Source: Sphingobacterium oryzagri
Lineage (GTDB): Bacteria; Bacteroidota; Bacteroidia; Sphingobacteriales; Sphingobacteriaceae
Assembly: GCF_028736175.1 (NCBI RefSeq)
Contig: NZ_CP117880.1
Span: forward strand, 2,604,001 to 2,668,000
Reading direction: 5' to 3'
DNA: 64,000 nt
Below the pieces are notes generated by a model, which saw only the letters and a program-made list of their open reading frames with translations, made no database searches and was not told the origin of the DNA. The first letter of the stretch is position 1. Each line of letters begins with the position of its first letter. Position numbers and translations under genes: made by a program. Positions 35,461 through 44,908 of this stretch are shown here, one piece after another.

Positions 35461-36975
35461 ATGAATAAAGCGACAAAGAAAACAGGCATTATTTGCCTGC
35501 TTATTTACCTATTTAGCAGCTGTCAGAAAGATCTGGGAAATTACAGCTATAGCGACCTTAATGAGGTGACAATAGCTGCTATAGACAGTAGTTACAGTGC
35601 GCTTAGCGGTGATCGAATCACTATTTCACCCCAATTATCTTACGCACAAAATTCGGACACCAGCTTGTTTACGTATGAATGGCTTTATTACGGCCCGACT
35701 GGAGGACAGAACTCGGTCGATTCGGTCGTTCATACCGGAATAGTATTGGATAAAGTTTTTGACTTCGAAGCAGGCAGTTACAACATGTATTATCGGATAA
35801 CTGAAAAATCGACGGGCATCATCTATACCAAATTTTTCAACTTGGCGATTGGCGATTTGGGCTACGAAGGTTGGTTATTGCTTTCCGATGTCAATGGGCG
35901 ATCCAGACTTGATATGCTTAATTATGTTTCCGACGAAACGTTTATACCGCAAGTGGATATCCTGTCAGCGATGCAGTCTAACGTCAGCTTAGCAGGTTCG
36001 CCTATCAGCGTTAATCTCGGGTTTCATCATTATCTCCAGCAACTTTATGTCATCACGTCGGAAGAAGGCTACCACTTATTACAGCCCAGCTACGAAACAA
36101 ATATCTCAGGATATCTTTATCTACCGCTGAGCCTACTTATTACTGGTAGCGCGCAACGTGGATTTGCCGATGCGAGAGCAAACATGAATTTTTTTACGGA
36201 CTATATTTATACAAACGGTGGTCTTTACTACCGAAACCCAGCCTATCAGGGAACGGTAATGCGGACGGTCGGCCCGGTAAATACGAATGCGGCAAATAAT
36301 CGTTTTTCCATATCGCCATTTTTTGCTACGACCGGCGTATATGACAATGCACAGACCGTCATGTTTAACCAAGATGAGAAGCGAATGTATCGGTATCAAG
36401 GTTTATGGGGAATTATCAGTTCGCCTTTAATCATTGATGGATTAGACATGCAACATGACGATCTGATTTTCATGGATTATTCGACTTATAACAGTGGATA
36501 TGTTTTTGCCGTATTTAAGGATACGCGAACCAACTCCTATCACCTCGCCCAATTTACGATGAATGGCACGCTCGCGCTCTCGGCTCTACTTGATGGCCCG
36601 GATATAGCAGATGCCGATTTATTTACGATAGATCCAAATTGGGGATACTTACTTTACGCTGCTAATGGGAAGATCTATGAGTATGATTTGGGCACCAGAC
36701 GCACCGCATTAATGCAAGACTACGGCGAACGGAAAATCAGCTATCTTGCTTTTCCGAAAATGCTGTCGCCGTTAAATCCCTCCTATTTCGTTGGTACGGA
36801 TCGGTATGCGCGGTATAGTCGACGATTGATTGTTTGCACCTACGAGGAGAGCAACCCCGAGCGTTCCGGTGCGGTTCAGTTTTACACGGTGCCGACGTTA
36901 AACAGGCCGTTTGTAGCGGTAGATCGATACGAAGGCTTTGGCAAAATTGTTAGTGTGGTATATAATGAGAAATAG
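35461..36975 (+). CDS. PKD-like family lipoprotein of Bacteroidota
   Basis: 504 residues. A lipoprotein signal ends at Cys20 (LFSSC). The first 120 mature residues are PKD-like (LSGDRITISPQLSYAQNSDTSLFTYEWLY), matching the PKD-like family lipoproteins normally encoded next to SusC/SusD genes. The rest has repeating Tyr- and Asp-rich strand units (FTIDPNWGYLLYAANGKIYEYD) suggestive of a beta-propeller. It would sit at the outer membrane and bind a glycan or peptide. No SusC/SusD gene lies on either side, so it is an orphan here. Confidence 0.78.
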   Translation: MNKATKKTGIICLLIYLFSSCQKDLGNYSYSDLNEVTIAAIDSSYSALSGDRITISPQLSYAQNSDTSLFTYEWLYYGPTGGQNSVDSVVHTGIVLDKVFDFEAGSYNMYYRITEKSTGIIYTKFFNLAIGDLGYEGWLLLSDVNGRSRLDMLNYVSDETFIPQVDILSAMQSNVSLAGSPISVNLGFHHYLQQLYVITSEEGYHLLQPSYETNISGYLYLPLSLLITGSAQRGFADARANMNFFTDYIYTNGGLYYRNPAYQGTVMRTVGPVNTNAANNRFSISPFFATTGVYDNAQTVMFNQDEKRMYRYQGLWGIISSPLIIDGLDMQHDDLIFMDYSTYNSGYVFAVFKDTRTNSYHLAQFTMNGTLALSALLDGPDIADADLFTIDPNWGYLLYAANGKIYEYDLGTRRTALMQDYGERKISYLAFPKMLSPLNPSYFVGTDRYARYSRRLIVCTYEESNPERSGAVQFYTVPTLNRPFVAVDRYEGFGKIVSVVYNEK

Positions 36976-37224
36976 CACACCGATAGGCCTAAAAGTTCGT
37001 GCATGTAAAAGTCGTTACTCGAAACTTGTGCCTCGTCGTCATCGAGGCGCGACCATAACGAATAACGCATTACAAACCAGCAACGGATATCATTTTCATA
37101 CCACGACCTTATTCGATTGCGACATAAGCAATCAATTCGATAACACGCAGTGAACATAGATAGCTGTATGCAATTGCTGATAAGGAAAATCTCCTGTCTA
37201 ATCGCCCAGCATAGCGTTGCGCGA

Positions 37225-39456
37225 TCAGGCTTCCATATGTTTCAAGAACGGCTGTTTGTAGACTCGCTTACCCGTTAACGAAAAAATTCCGTTAGCTATA
37301 GCAGCAAACATCGGCGGAAAAAGCGGCTCGCCCATTCCTGTGGGTGCCTTGCCATTATCGACAAAATGTACATCAATGTGTTTGGGTATTTCGTTCATCC
37401 GAATGATGCGATAGTTATTGAAATTACTTTTTTGCGGCACACCATCCTCAAACAACTGCTCGCCAAATAAGGCATTACCTATGCCATCAATCAAAGCCCC
37501 TTCGGCCATGTTTATCGCCGCATCTTTATTAACCACGATACCGCAATCTACAGCGGCAACCACACTTTTTACGCGCGGCTCCCCATTTTCAATCACCATG
37601 TCGACCACTTCTGCCGCATAGGTATTGTGGCAGAAATAAGCAGAAAAACCACGCCCTACACCGGCCTTCTTCGTACCCCAATTTGATTGATCACGCGCCA
37701 ATTCGATTACCTCGATATATCGGGCAGCATCGTAATCGTTTGATTTACCTACCGGATTATCTTTTGCGCGACGAAGTAACGCTAAGCGGTAATCGATAGG
37801 ATCTTCTCCCAGCTCTGCCGCCAGTTCATCCAGAAAAGACTGCTCTGCCGCTGCCATAAAATTAGAGCGAGGCGCACGAAATGCGCCAATAGTTATGTTA
37901 GACGCGATCTGCCAAGATTCTGCCAGGTAATTATCAATTGCACCCGCCGGAAATCTATTTTCACTTAATGGAGATTCCGGAATGCCGCCCGCTTTAACAT
38001 GTAAGGCCAGCAGTTTGTTATCCTTATCAAATGCCGCCCTGTACGTTGCGCTGTAAGTCGGTCGATATATGCCGTACGTCGCTTCATCTTCACGCGTGTA
38101 CACCAGTTTAATCGGTCCCGCTACTTGTTTTGAGATGACAGCAGCTTCCACCAAATGATGCCCGTAAGCACGCAAACCAAATCCGCCGCCCATGCGCGCC
38201 AGTTTGATAGCGATTTTTTCTTTAGGCAAACCAAGCCTGGCAGAAAGCGTGCCCGTTATAAATTCCGGCGCTTGAATAGGCGCATAAAACTCGGCTTTAT
38301 CCGCCATAACGTGTGCAAAACAGCTAACCGGTTCCATGGTATTATGCACCAGATAAGGTGCGGTATAGGTGCGCTCTAAAATACGAGCAGCCGACTTAAA
38401 TGCTTCTTCTGGATTGCCGTCGCGGCGTTTTACTATTCCGGCCTGCTGCGCATACTGCGCCATCTGTGCATAATGATCAGCGGTGCTTTCCAAGCCAACG
38501 GGCCTCACAGCTTTTTCATCTTTCACAAAAGCGCCTACTGAATATTCGGTCGCTGCGGCAGTTTGCCAGGTCACCTTAAGCCGCTTTTTTGCTTGCATTA
38601 CCTGCCAAATCGTATCGCCCGTTACCACCACTAATCGGTTAAACGTTAATGTATCAAATGCATTCGGTGCGTAATCGGCGTTAAATACATCGATGGTAAA
38701 CACATCGCGAACGCCCGGCATTTTGCGCGCTTCGGTATCGTCAACGGCTTTAACTTCCAAGCCAAAAGCCGGTGGATGTACAATCATTGCTATCAACATC
38801 CCTTCCACTTTATAATCGCTTGTGAATAGCGGCTTTCCGGTCAGCAAATTATCAATTTCGACATTCTTTTTAGAGGTGCCGATGATATGAAAATACTTTG
38901 GATCTTTCAGCTTGACTTTGTCAGGCACCGGGATAGCCGATGCGGCAGATGCTATCGCACCGTACGCTATAGATTTACCGGAATTCTTATGGTGGATCAC
39001 ACTATCTTTTGTCGTGATTTCTTCAACGGGCACGTTCCATTGTTTGGCTGCCGCAGCCATGAGCATATAGCGTGCTGTTGCTCCAGCATTTCGAAGCGGG
39101 ATCCAGGCAGAACCTACCGATCGGCTCCCGCCGGTAAACTGGCGCGCAAATCGTTCCGGAAAAAAATCCGCTTGCTCCACCGCGACATCTTCCCAATTTG
39201 CATCGAGTTCTTCGGCAAGCAGCATCGGTAGCGATGTTTTTACATTTTGCCCAAATTCGGGATTGGGGTTAAACAGCGTGATGCTTCCATTTTCAGCAAT
39301 TTTAATATAACTGTTCAACACGGCACTTTCTGCAGCAGGGGTATCTGTTGTGGCAGCAGCTGCATGCGCAGATGGCCAGTTGAAATGCAAAACCAGGCCA
39401 CCACCAGTAAGCAAGGCAGCGCGCAGAAAAGATCGTCTATTTAGGGTTGTTGACAT
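37225..39456 (-). CDS. Molybdopterin-binding subunit of xanthine-oxidase-family dehydrogenase, IorB-like
   Basis: 743 residues with a Tat signal (LNRRSFLRAALLTGGG), so exported folded. The body follows isoquinoline 1-oxidoreductase beta subunit: two repeated xanthine-dehydrogenase domain halves, a GGGFGLRAYGHHLVEAA MPT-binding segment near the middle, the AFRAPRSNFMAAAEQSFLDELA motif, and the catalytic Glu in GMGEPLFPP near the C-terminus. It hydroxylates an unknown N-heterocycle or aldehyde in the periplasm. It follows directly on the cytochrome c and 2Fe-2S genes, which should pass its electrons on to the respiratory chain. Confidence 0.87.
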   Translation of the reverse strand: MSTTLNRRSFLRAALLTGGGLVLHFNWPSAHAAAATTDTPAAESAVLNSYIKIAENGSITLFNPNPEFGQNVKTSLPMLLAEELDANWEDVAVEQADFFPERFARQFTGGSRSVGSAWIPLRNAGATARYMLMAAAAKQWNVPVEEITTKDSVIHHKNSGKSIAYGAIASAASAIPVPDKVKLKDPKYFHIIGTSKKNVEIDNLLTGKPLFTSDYKVEGMLIAMIVHPPAFGLEVKAVDDTEARKMPGVRDVFTIDVFNADYAPNAFDTLTFNRLVVVTGDTIWQVMQAKKRLKVTWQTAAATEYSVGAFVKDEKAVRPVGLESTADHYAQMAQYAQQAGIVKRRDGNPEEAFKSAARILERTYTAPYLVHNTMEPVSCFAHVMADKAEFYAPIQAPEFITGTLSARLGLPKEKIAIKLARMGGGFGLRAYGHHLVEAAVISKQVAGPIKLVYTREDEATYGIYRPTYSATYRAAFDKDNKLLALHVKAGGIPESPLSENRFPAGAIDNYLAESWQIASNITIGAFRAPRSNFMAAAEQSFLDELAAELGEDPIDYRLALLRRAKDNPVGKSNDYDAARYIEVIELARDQSNWGTKKAGVGRGFSAYFCHNTYAAEVVDMVIENGEPRVKSVVAAVDCGIVVNKDAAINMAEGALIDGIGNALFGEQLFEDGVPQKSNFNNYRIIRMNEIPKHIDVHFVDNGKAPTGMGEPLFPPMFAAIANGIFSLTGKRVYKQPFLKHMEA

Positions 39457-39485
39457 AGGTCCTTCGAATTATAACATCGTTAAAA

Positions 39486-40139
39486 TTAGTTGGCAGGCGC
39501 GTAAGCACCGGCTTCTATCCAAGTGATCCAAGCTTTTTTAAATGCAGCGTGACTCATAGGCGGTAGTGTGCGGCCTTCGCCCGGATTCCAGCCCCATAAT
39601 ACAAGATCATCATCGGCATGTTTGATGAGATCCTGCAAAGATTTGTTTCCGTTCTTTGTCGGATCAACCAACTGGAGCGCCAGTTCTCGTGCGCTTTTGC
39701 CTTCAAAAACCATTTTCATGTCCGCAGGTGGCAAATGCCAGTTGGCATTGCCTGGCGGCATGTGCAGGCCGACGGTATTTTCGGATTGATGACAATTGGT
39801 ACATTTCATGGTCAATATACCTTTACCGTCGTGTCCACGTTTGGGAAACATCGCGTGCAAATGACTGTCGTCACCTTGTAGCGGCACATCGCCACGCGGG
39901 TGGCAATTTACACATCGTGGGCTCATCAGCACCGTATACACCTTTTTAAAAGCTTCGACAGAACGAATACTATCCTTGTTTGCCGCAGGTTCTGAAGGTA
40001 ACATTTGTTGATCAGAAGGCGATCCCGCAAACAGCAAAACACTGACAAACAGCGTTATGAAAAATAGGCTAACCGCGTATTGCCTGGAAAATCCGGATAT
40101 TTTTTTTGTTCGTTGGTTCATAGCTACTTGGTTTACCAT
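39486..40139 (-). CDS. Dihaem c-type cytochrome, electron acceptor of the IorAB-like enzyme
   Basis: 217 residues. One N-terminal membrane helix (about 20-40) anchors the protein; two haem sites are CVNCH (76-80) and CTNCH (113-117). The C-terminus has LWGWNPGEGRTLPP, typical of cytochromes paired with IorA/IorB-like dehydrogenases. It should carry electrons out of the 2Fe-2S subunit toward a terminal oxidase. It starts one base before the 2Fe-2S gene stop, so translation is probably coupled. Confidence 0.82.
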   Translation of the reverse strand: MVNQVAMNQRTKKISGFSRQYAVSLFFITLFVSVLLFAGSPSDQQMLPSEPAANKDSIRSVEAFKKVYTVLMSPRCVNCHPRGDVPLQGDDSHLHAMFPKRGHDGKGILTMKCTNCHQSENTVGLHMPPGNANWHLPPADMKMVFEGKSARELALQLVDPTKNGNKSLQDLIKHADDDLVLWGWNPGEGRTLPPMSHAAFKKAWITWIEAGAYAPAN

Positions 40140-40619
40140 TTACTTGCCGAGGTTATTATGAGCTTCTTGTTGCAAGGCTGCTGCGACATGAATAGCTTTA
40201 CGAATGCGATAATACGTAGCGCAGCGACAGATATTACCCGTCATGGCATCATCAATATCCTGATCTGTGGGGTTCGGACATTCGCGCAGTAAAACGGCTG
40301 CAGACATAATTTGACCAGCATGACAATAGCCACATTGCGGCACATCGATCTCCTTCCAGGCAATTTGGCAGGGATGATCTGCGTGTTCCGAAAGCCCCTC
40401 AATAGTCACGACCGTTTTGCCAACTGCTCGTTTGACCTTCGTCACGCAGGAACGTACCGCCTCACCATCCAGGTGAACCACGCAGGCACCACATTGCGCC
40501 ACGCCGCAACCATACTTTGGCCCTGTTAAACCGATAATTTCCCGTAAATACCACAACAGCGGCATCTCCGGATCTGTATCCAATGTATAATCGATACGGT
40601 TGATTGTTAATTTATCCAT
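40140..40619 (-). CDS. (2Fe-2S) subunit of the IorAB-like dehydrogenase
   Basis: 159 residues from the ATG at 40619. Both 2Fe-2S domains are complete: plant-type [15 protein letters not shown] (with a fourth Cys in VRSC) and the alpha-helical [12 protein letters not shown] plus GNICRCATY. No signal peptide is present, so the subunit would be co-exported with the Tat partner encoded downstream. First gene of the three-gene operon. Confidence 0.9.
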   Translation of the reverse strand: MDKLTINRIDYTLDTDPEMPLLWYLREIIGLTGPKYGCGVAQCGACVVHLDGEAVRSCVTKVKRAVGKTVVTIEGLSEHADHPCQIAWKEIDVPQCGYCHAGQIMSAAVLLRECPNPTDQDIDDAMTGNICRCATYYRIRKAIHVAAALQQEAHNNLGK

Positions 40620-40843
40620 TTTTCTTCTCCAATTGCTGCTTATAAGCAGTAAGTAAATCAATCGTTGCCGATCAAAACGCTATCGCTAAACCCGCTCTAA
40701 AAGCGATAACTCGGCGCTATTCAAAATTGCGAAACAAGCCGCAAGATAACGTATACATATTACAGCTTCATCTACCAATATTACCGTTGAAAACACGTTT
40801 AAATCCGATCGAGACTTTGGTTAGCAGCCGGCGCACAACATAA

Positions 40844-40877
40844 AAAGCGCCGCATAAAATGATTTATGCGACGCTTT
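40844..40877 (-). terminator. Terminator after the PaoABC-like operon
   Basis: AAAGCGCCGCATAAA (40844-40858) and TTTATGCGACGCTTT (40863-40877), a 15-bp stem with one mismatch and a 4-base loop, followed on the minus strand by a T-run. It lies 7 bp after the PaoC-like stop. Confidence 0.85.
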
Positions 40878-40883
40878 ACTTTT

Positions 40884-43073
40884 TTAAATTAGCTTTTCCG
40901 GTGTTATCGGTAAACTTCTTACCCGCTTACCTGTCGCATTAAAAATTGCATTAGCTACTGCAGGCGCTACGCCGATGAGCGCAATTTCACCAATACCCTT
41001 GGTTCCCATCGCATTGCTTACCGGGTCTTTCTTATCGACAAACAAAGCATCTACATGCGGGATATCAGCGTTGACAGGTACGTGATAGTCTGCAAGCGTG
41101 TTGGTGATGGCTTTGCCAAACCGGTGATCAAACACCAAATCTTCGAAAAGCGCCATACCAATACCACCGACAGCCCCTCCGATCATTTGACTGGCGGCTG
41201 TTTTCGGACTGATAATCGTACCACCATCTGCACACGCCACGGCGTGGTCGATCTTGATCTGTCCCGTTAGTGCATGTACTTTTACTTTAATAAAGTGTAC
41301 AGAATAAGAATATTTAGAGCCTTTTACCTCAGGTCCTTTGCTATTAATAGTCAGATCGATGTGGCGTAAATTAGCATTGCTTAACAAATCGGCGACATTT
41401 ATCGTTTTGGCATTTTCACCCGTTAGCTGGAGCATATTGCCTTGAAAAGTCACATTTTCCAACGTCAACACATGTCCTTGCGCCTTCGCTAAGTCGATCA
41501 GCTTTTCTTTTACAGCGAGACAAACATCGTACACCGCGGCGCCCACGCTCGTGGCCACTACTGATCCACCTTGCGTTGGTCCGGCAGGAAGATTGGTGTT
41601 TCCAATCTTCACGGTGATATTTTCTTGTTGCACACCCAGTTGCTCGACGGCAATAGTAGCCATCATCGTCGCTGTGCCGGGGCCCATATCGTTTACGGAA
41701 CAAGCGAGATAAAGCTCTCCTGCTGGATTTAAAATGGCCTGGATAGATGCTGGCGCTCTACTGGAACCAAATGTTCCGGTTCCCATACCATACCCCACAA
41801 GCCAATCACCTTCCCGATTTTGGCGAGGCTCCATTTTTCGGTTTTTCCAACCGATCTTTTCCGCGCCCATTTCGTAGCATTCCTTCAGAAATTTACTTGT
41901 CCAGGGAACGTTTTTTACCGGGTCCTGATCCGCATAGTTGATCAAACGCAATTGTATCGGGTCGATTTTTAGTTTGTAGGCCAGCTCATCCAAACCAGAT
42001 TCCAGCGCAAAACTACCCGTTGCCTCGCCCGGCCCGCGCATCCATATCGGGTTACTGATGTTGAGCGGCACAATGCGATAGCGCGTGGTCACATTCGGGC
42101 AGGCGTACATGTACTGCGTCATCATGAGTGTCGCTTCCGTAAAGTCGTAGTACGGCGAGGTATTGGCCGTCGCCTGATGTGTTATACCAACCAGTTTACC
42201 CTCTTTTGTTGCGCCGAAAGCGATCCGTTGTTTGGTTTCGGGACGATGCCCCACGTTGGTAAACATTTGCTCGCGCGAAAGCACGACTTTCAGCGGCCTA
42301 CCGATTTTACGGGCAGCAGCTATCGTAATCAGTTCATAAGGCCAGCGCCGAAGTCCCATGCCAAATGCGCCGCCTACGTACTCGGCATCAACGGTGACAT
42401 TTTCTGCAGGAATTTTAAATAACGTGCTGAATACACGCTGCGTATCTTCGACACCTTGTGTTTTCGTATAGATATGCAATTTGTCTGTTGCCGTCCAGTG
42501 GGCAATCGTATTCGCCAGCTCCATCGGACTGTGTACATCGATCGGATGATAATATTCTTCATCTACGATAACTTCCGCATTTTTATAACCATCGGCTACG
42601 CCGCGTACATAATCTTTCATCCGCTCGCCAGCCGGCAAACGGCCTTCTGCTTCCGCGGCCTTAACCGATGTCTTGTGGGCTTCACGATCGTACTGCGTTT
42701 TTATCTTCTTGGCAGCGTCTAGTGCGCGTTCGTAAGTATCCGCGATTACCAATGCAATAGGCTGATCGTAAAAATGAATCTCCGGTGTGGCTAAAATATG
42801 TAGCGGATTACCACTTGCAGCACCTTCCATCGCCTCTTTTTCGCTGGCATATCCCGGTACGTCCACAGGATTTAAGTGCGTGATCACCTGCAAAATTCCC
42901 GGCGAGCGTTCCGCGGCTCGGGTATCCATGGCGGTAATCGTTCCTTTCGCTATTTCTGCGCCGACCAACACGCCATAAACGAGGTTTTCTATATGATAAT
43001 CTGCCGTATACATGGCAGCTCCGGTGACCTTCGCCCGTCCATCCTGCCGACTTAATATTTTCTTATTTTTCAT
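40884..43073 (-). CDS. paoC: Molybdopterin-binding subunit of periplasmic aldehyde oxidoreductase-like enzyme
   Basis: 729 residues, close to E. coli PaoC in length and layout. N-terminal RQDGRAKVTGAAMYTADY, GGAFGMGLRRWPYE, the MRGPGEATGSFALESGLDELA segment, and the catalytic Glu in GTKGIGEIALIG near the C-terminus. It hydroxylates aldehydes or related compounds with a Mo-cytosine-dinucleotide cofactor. No own signal: like PaoC it would hitch-hike with the Tat-bearing subunit. Third gene of the operon 44710 to 40884. Confidence 0.88.
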   Translation of the reverse strand: MKNKKILSRQDGRAKVTGAAMYTADYHIENLVYGVLVGAEIAKGTITAMDTRAAERSPGILQVITHLNPVDVPGYASEKEAMEGAASGNPLHILATPEIHFYDQPIALVIADTYERALDAAKKIKTQYDREAHKTSVKAAEAEGRLPAGERMKDYVRGVADGYKNAEVIVDEEYYHPIDVHSPMELANTIAHWTATDKLHIYTKTQGVEDTQRVFSTLFKIPAENVTVDAEYVGGAFGMGLRRWPYELITIAAARKIGRPLKVVLSREQMFTNVGHRPETKQRIAFGATKEGKLVGITHQATANTSPYYDFTEATLMMTQYMYACPNVTTRYRIVPLNISNPIWMRGPGEATGSFALESGLDELAYKLKIDPIQLRLINYADQDPVKNVPWTSKFLKECYEMGAEKIGWKNRKMEPRQNREGDWLVGYGMGTGTFGSSRAPASIQAILNPAGELYLACSVNDMGPGTATMMATIAVEQLGVQQENITVKIGNTNLPAGPTQGGSVVATSVGAAVYDVCLAVKEKLIDLAKAQGHVLTLENVTFQGNMLQLTGENAKTINVADLLSNANLRHIDLTINSKGPEVKGSKYSYSVHFIKVKVHALTGQIKIDHAVACADGGTIISPKTAASQMIGGAVGGIGMALFEDLVFDHRFGKAITNTLADYHVPVNADIPHVDALFVDKKDPVSNAMGTKGIGEIALIGVAPAVANAIFNATGKRVRSLPITPEKLI

Positions 43074-43085
43074 TTCAGCAATGTC

Positions 43086-44075
43086 TTATGTTAAGGACGC
43101 CGATTGCAGAGCACGTTTGAGTGCTTCAACAATCGTTTTTGGCGCTAATTCCAGTTTAAAATCGTTACCACCGTAACCTTTAGCTCCGCGCATGGCTATC
43201 GTTGCAGCCTGTTCAAAGTTTTCTTCTGTAGGCAATTTGCCCTTTAAAAACTGTTCTGCGTCAAATAATCGCCAGGGCTTATGCGCTACGCCACCCATCG
43301 CCAATCGTGCCTCCTGAATCGCATTACCTTGCAATTCAAAAGCGGCCGCGACCGAAAGCACCGCAAAAGCGTAAGATGCACGATCCCGATGCTTTAAATA
43401 GTTCGCGTGCTGATGGAGGTTATTTGTCGGGATTTCAATACCGGTTATAAATTCGCCTTTTTGTAGCGACGTTTCTTTCCAGGGTGTCTCGCCTGGCAAC
43501 AGATGAAACTCCGCAAAAGGTATCGTGCGCACTTTGCGAGCACCTTTGACCAGCACTACAGCATCCAAAGCGGCAAGCGCCACACACATATCGCTGGGAT
43601 GCACTGCAATACAGCTGTCGGAAGTACCAAATATCGCATGCATTCTGTTGAAGCCTTCTTTTGCGGAACAGCCGGTGCCCTGTTCGCGTTTATTACAAGC
43701 CATATCGGTATTGTAAAAATAAGCACAACGCGTGCGCTGCAACATATTTCCGCCCACAGTAGCTACATTTCGGATTTGTTGGGAAGCACCAGCCTGCAAT
43801 GCTTCCGCCAATAGCGGATACTTGCTTCTGATCAATGGATGCTCACTTACCGTGCTGTTTAACGCCAGTGCACCAATGAATAGTTTGCCGTTTACTTCCT
43901 TAATCTCTTTAAAATCGAGGCCATTTACATCGATCAACCTTTCCGGACTTTCGATTCCTTTTTTCATCAGATCGACGAGATTTGTTCCCCCGGCGATAAT
44001 CTGGCCTTTATCCTGTTTTAGTTCGCTAAAAAGCTGCTTTTCGTGATTCACGCGAACGTATTGAAAATTTATCAT
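43086..44075 (-). CDS. paoB: FAD (and probably 4Fe-4S) subunit of the PaoABC-like oxidoreductase
   Basis: 329 residues. GGTNLVDLMKKGIE (about 33-46) is the FAD-binding loop, ATVGGNMLQRTRC (about 105) the second. Four cysteines follow in the pattern C-AYFYNTDMA-C-...-GTG-C-... SDS-C, matching the extra 4Fe-4S cluster of E. coli PaoB; plain xanthine dehydrogenase FAD subunits lack it. It relays electrons between the 2Fe-2S clusters and an acceptor. The start overlaps the stop of the 2Fe-2S gene by 4 bases. Confidence 0.88.
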   Translation of the reverse strand: MINFQYVRVNHEKQLFSELKQDKGQIIAGGTNLVDLMKKGIESPERLIDVNGLDFKEIKEVNGKLFIGALALNSTVSEHPLIRSKYPLLAEALQAGASQQIRNVATVGGNMLQRTRCAYFYNTDMACNKREQGTGCSAKEGFNRMHAIFGTSDSCIAVHPSDMCVALAALDAVVLVKGARKVRTIPFAEFHLLPGETPWKETSLQKGEFITGIEIPTNNLHQHANYLKHRDRASYAFAVLSVAAAFELQGNAIQEARLAMGGVAHKPWRLFDAEQFLKGKLPTEENFEQAATIAMRGAKGYGGNDFKLELAPKTIVEALKRALQSASLT

Positions 44076-44710
44076 ACCGTTTTTCCTGCTGCTTGAACCT
44101 GTTGAATCGCTTTAACTATATTTGGATAAGCACCACAACGACATATATTTCCGCTCATAAATTCGCGAATTTCTTCTTCATGTGTGGCATGGCCCTCGCG
44201 CACGCAGCAGATGGCTGACATGATTTGCCCTGGTGTACAATAGCCACATTGAAAACCATCTTGCTCGATAAAAGCTTCCTGCATCGGGTGCAGTTGCTTT
44301 CCTTTAGCCAGGCCCTCGATCGTTGTAATTTCCTTCCCTTGCTGCATAACCGCCAGCGAAAGACAGGAAAGTACCCGCTCGCCATCTACATGCACGGTGC
44401 AGGCTCCACACTGTCCTTGATCACAGCCTTTTTTTGTACCCGTCAGGTGTAATTTTTCCCGTAAGAGATCGAGCAAGGTAACACGGGGTTCTATCGCCAG
44501 TTGATGGCTTTTCCCATTGATCTGCAGCGTTACCTTTTGCGTTTCGATAAGGGCCGCCAAACGCTCGTCAAAATCTGACTTTGCAGCCTTGCTTACGAGC
44601 GGCGCAGTGAAGGAAAAAGCGGTAAGTAGTGAACTTTTCTTTAGGAAGTCTCTTCTATCTCCCTTTAATTCAAGCTCTTTAATCTTTTTTTTGTTATTTT
44701 TTTCTTCCAT
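44072..44710 (-). CDS. paoA: (2Fe-2S) subunit with Tat signal of the PaoABC-like oxidoreductase
   Basis: 212 residues. An unusually long lysine-rich start precedes the twin-arginine motif DRRDFLKKSS (19-28) and hydrophobic core, which would export the whole complex. The 2Fe-2S domains are intact: GCDQGQCGACTVHVDG with CLS, then QCGYCTPGQIMSA and GNICRCGAY. It matches E. coli PaoA. First gene of paoABC; promoter should lie in the 44711-44908 gap. Confidence 0.9.
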   Translation of the reverse strand: MEEKNNKKKIKELELKGDRRDFLKKSSLLTAFSFTAPLVSKAAKSDFDERLAALIETQKVTLQINGKSHQLAIEPRVTLLDLLREKLHLTGTKKGCDQGQCGACTVHVDGERVLSCLSLAVMQQGKEITTIEGLAKGKQLHPMQEAFIEQDGFQCGYCTPGQIMSAICCVREGHATHEEEIREFMSGNICRCGAYPNIVKAIQQVQAAGKTV

Positions 44711-44849
44711 AACAAGCTATCTCTATAAATAAAATATCGGATAGAGCATCCAATAAACAAGCACATCATCAAATATAACTATTTGATATCGCGGCCAGAT
44801 TAAGATTATCAAACAATAACCTATGCTTTTCAAACCACGCAAGCTTTCA

Positions 44850-44879
44850 CTATCTTCTCTTTAGGTAAAGAGAAAATAG
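44850..44879. terminator. Long hairpin between modC end and paoA start
   Basis: CTATCTTCTCTTT (44850-44862) and AAAGAGAAAATAG (44867-44879), 13-bp arms with one mismatch and a 4-base loop. No strong T-run follows on the minus strand, so it could be the end of the long mod operon transcript or an operator dyad upstream of paoA. Confidence 0.5.
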
Positions 44880-44908
44880 GGCACTTTTGTTTCGATAAAT
44901 GCAAATGA

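Noticed and set aside
37030..37048. GCCTCG/CGAGGC hairpin after the PKD-like lipoprotein gene
   Set aside because: Six-bp stem without a T-run; too weak to call a terminator.
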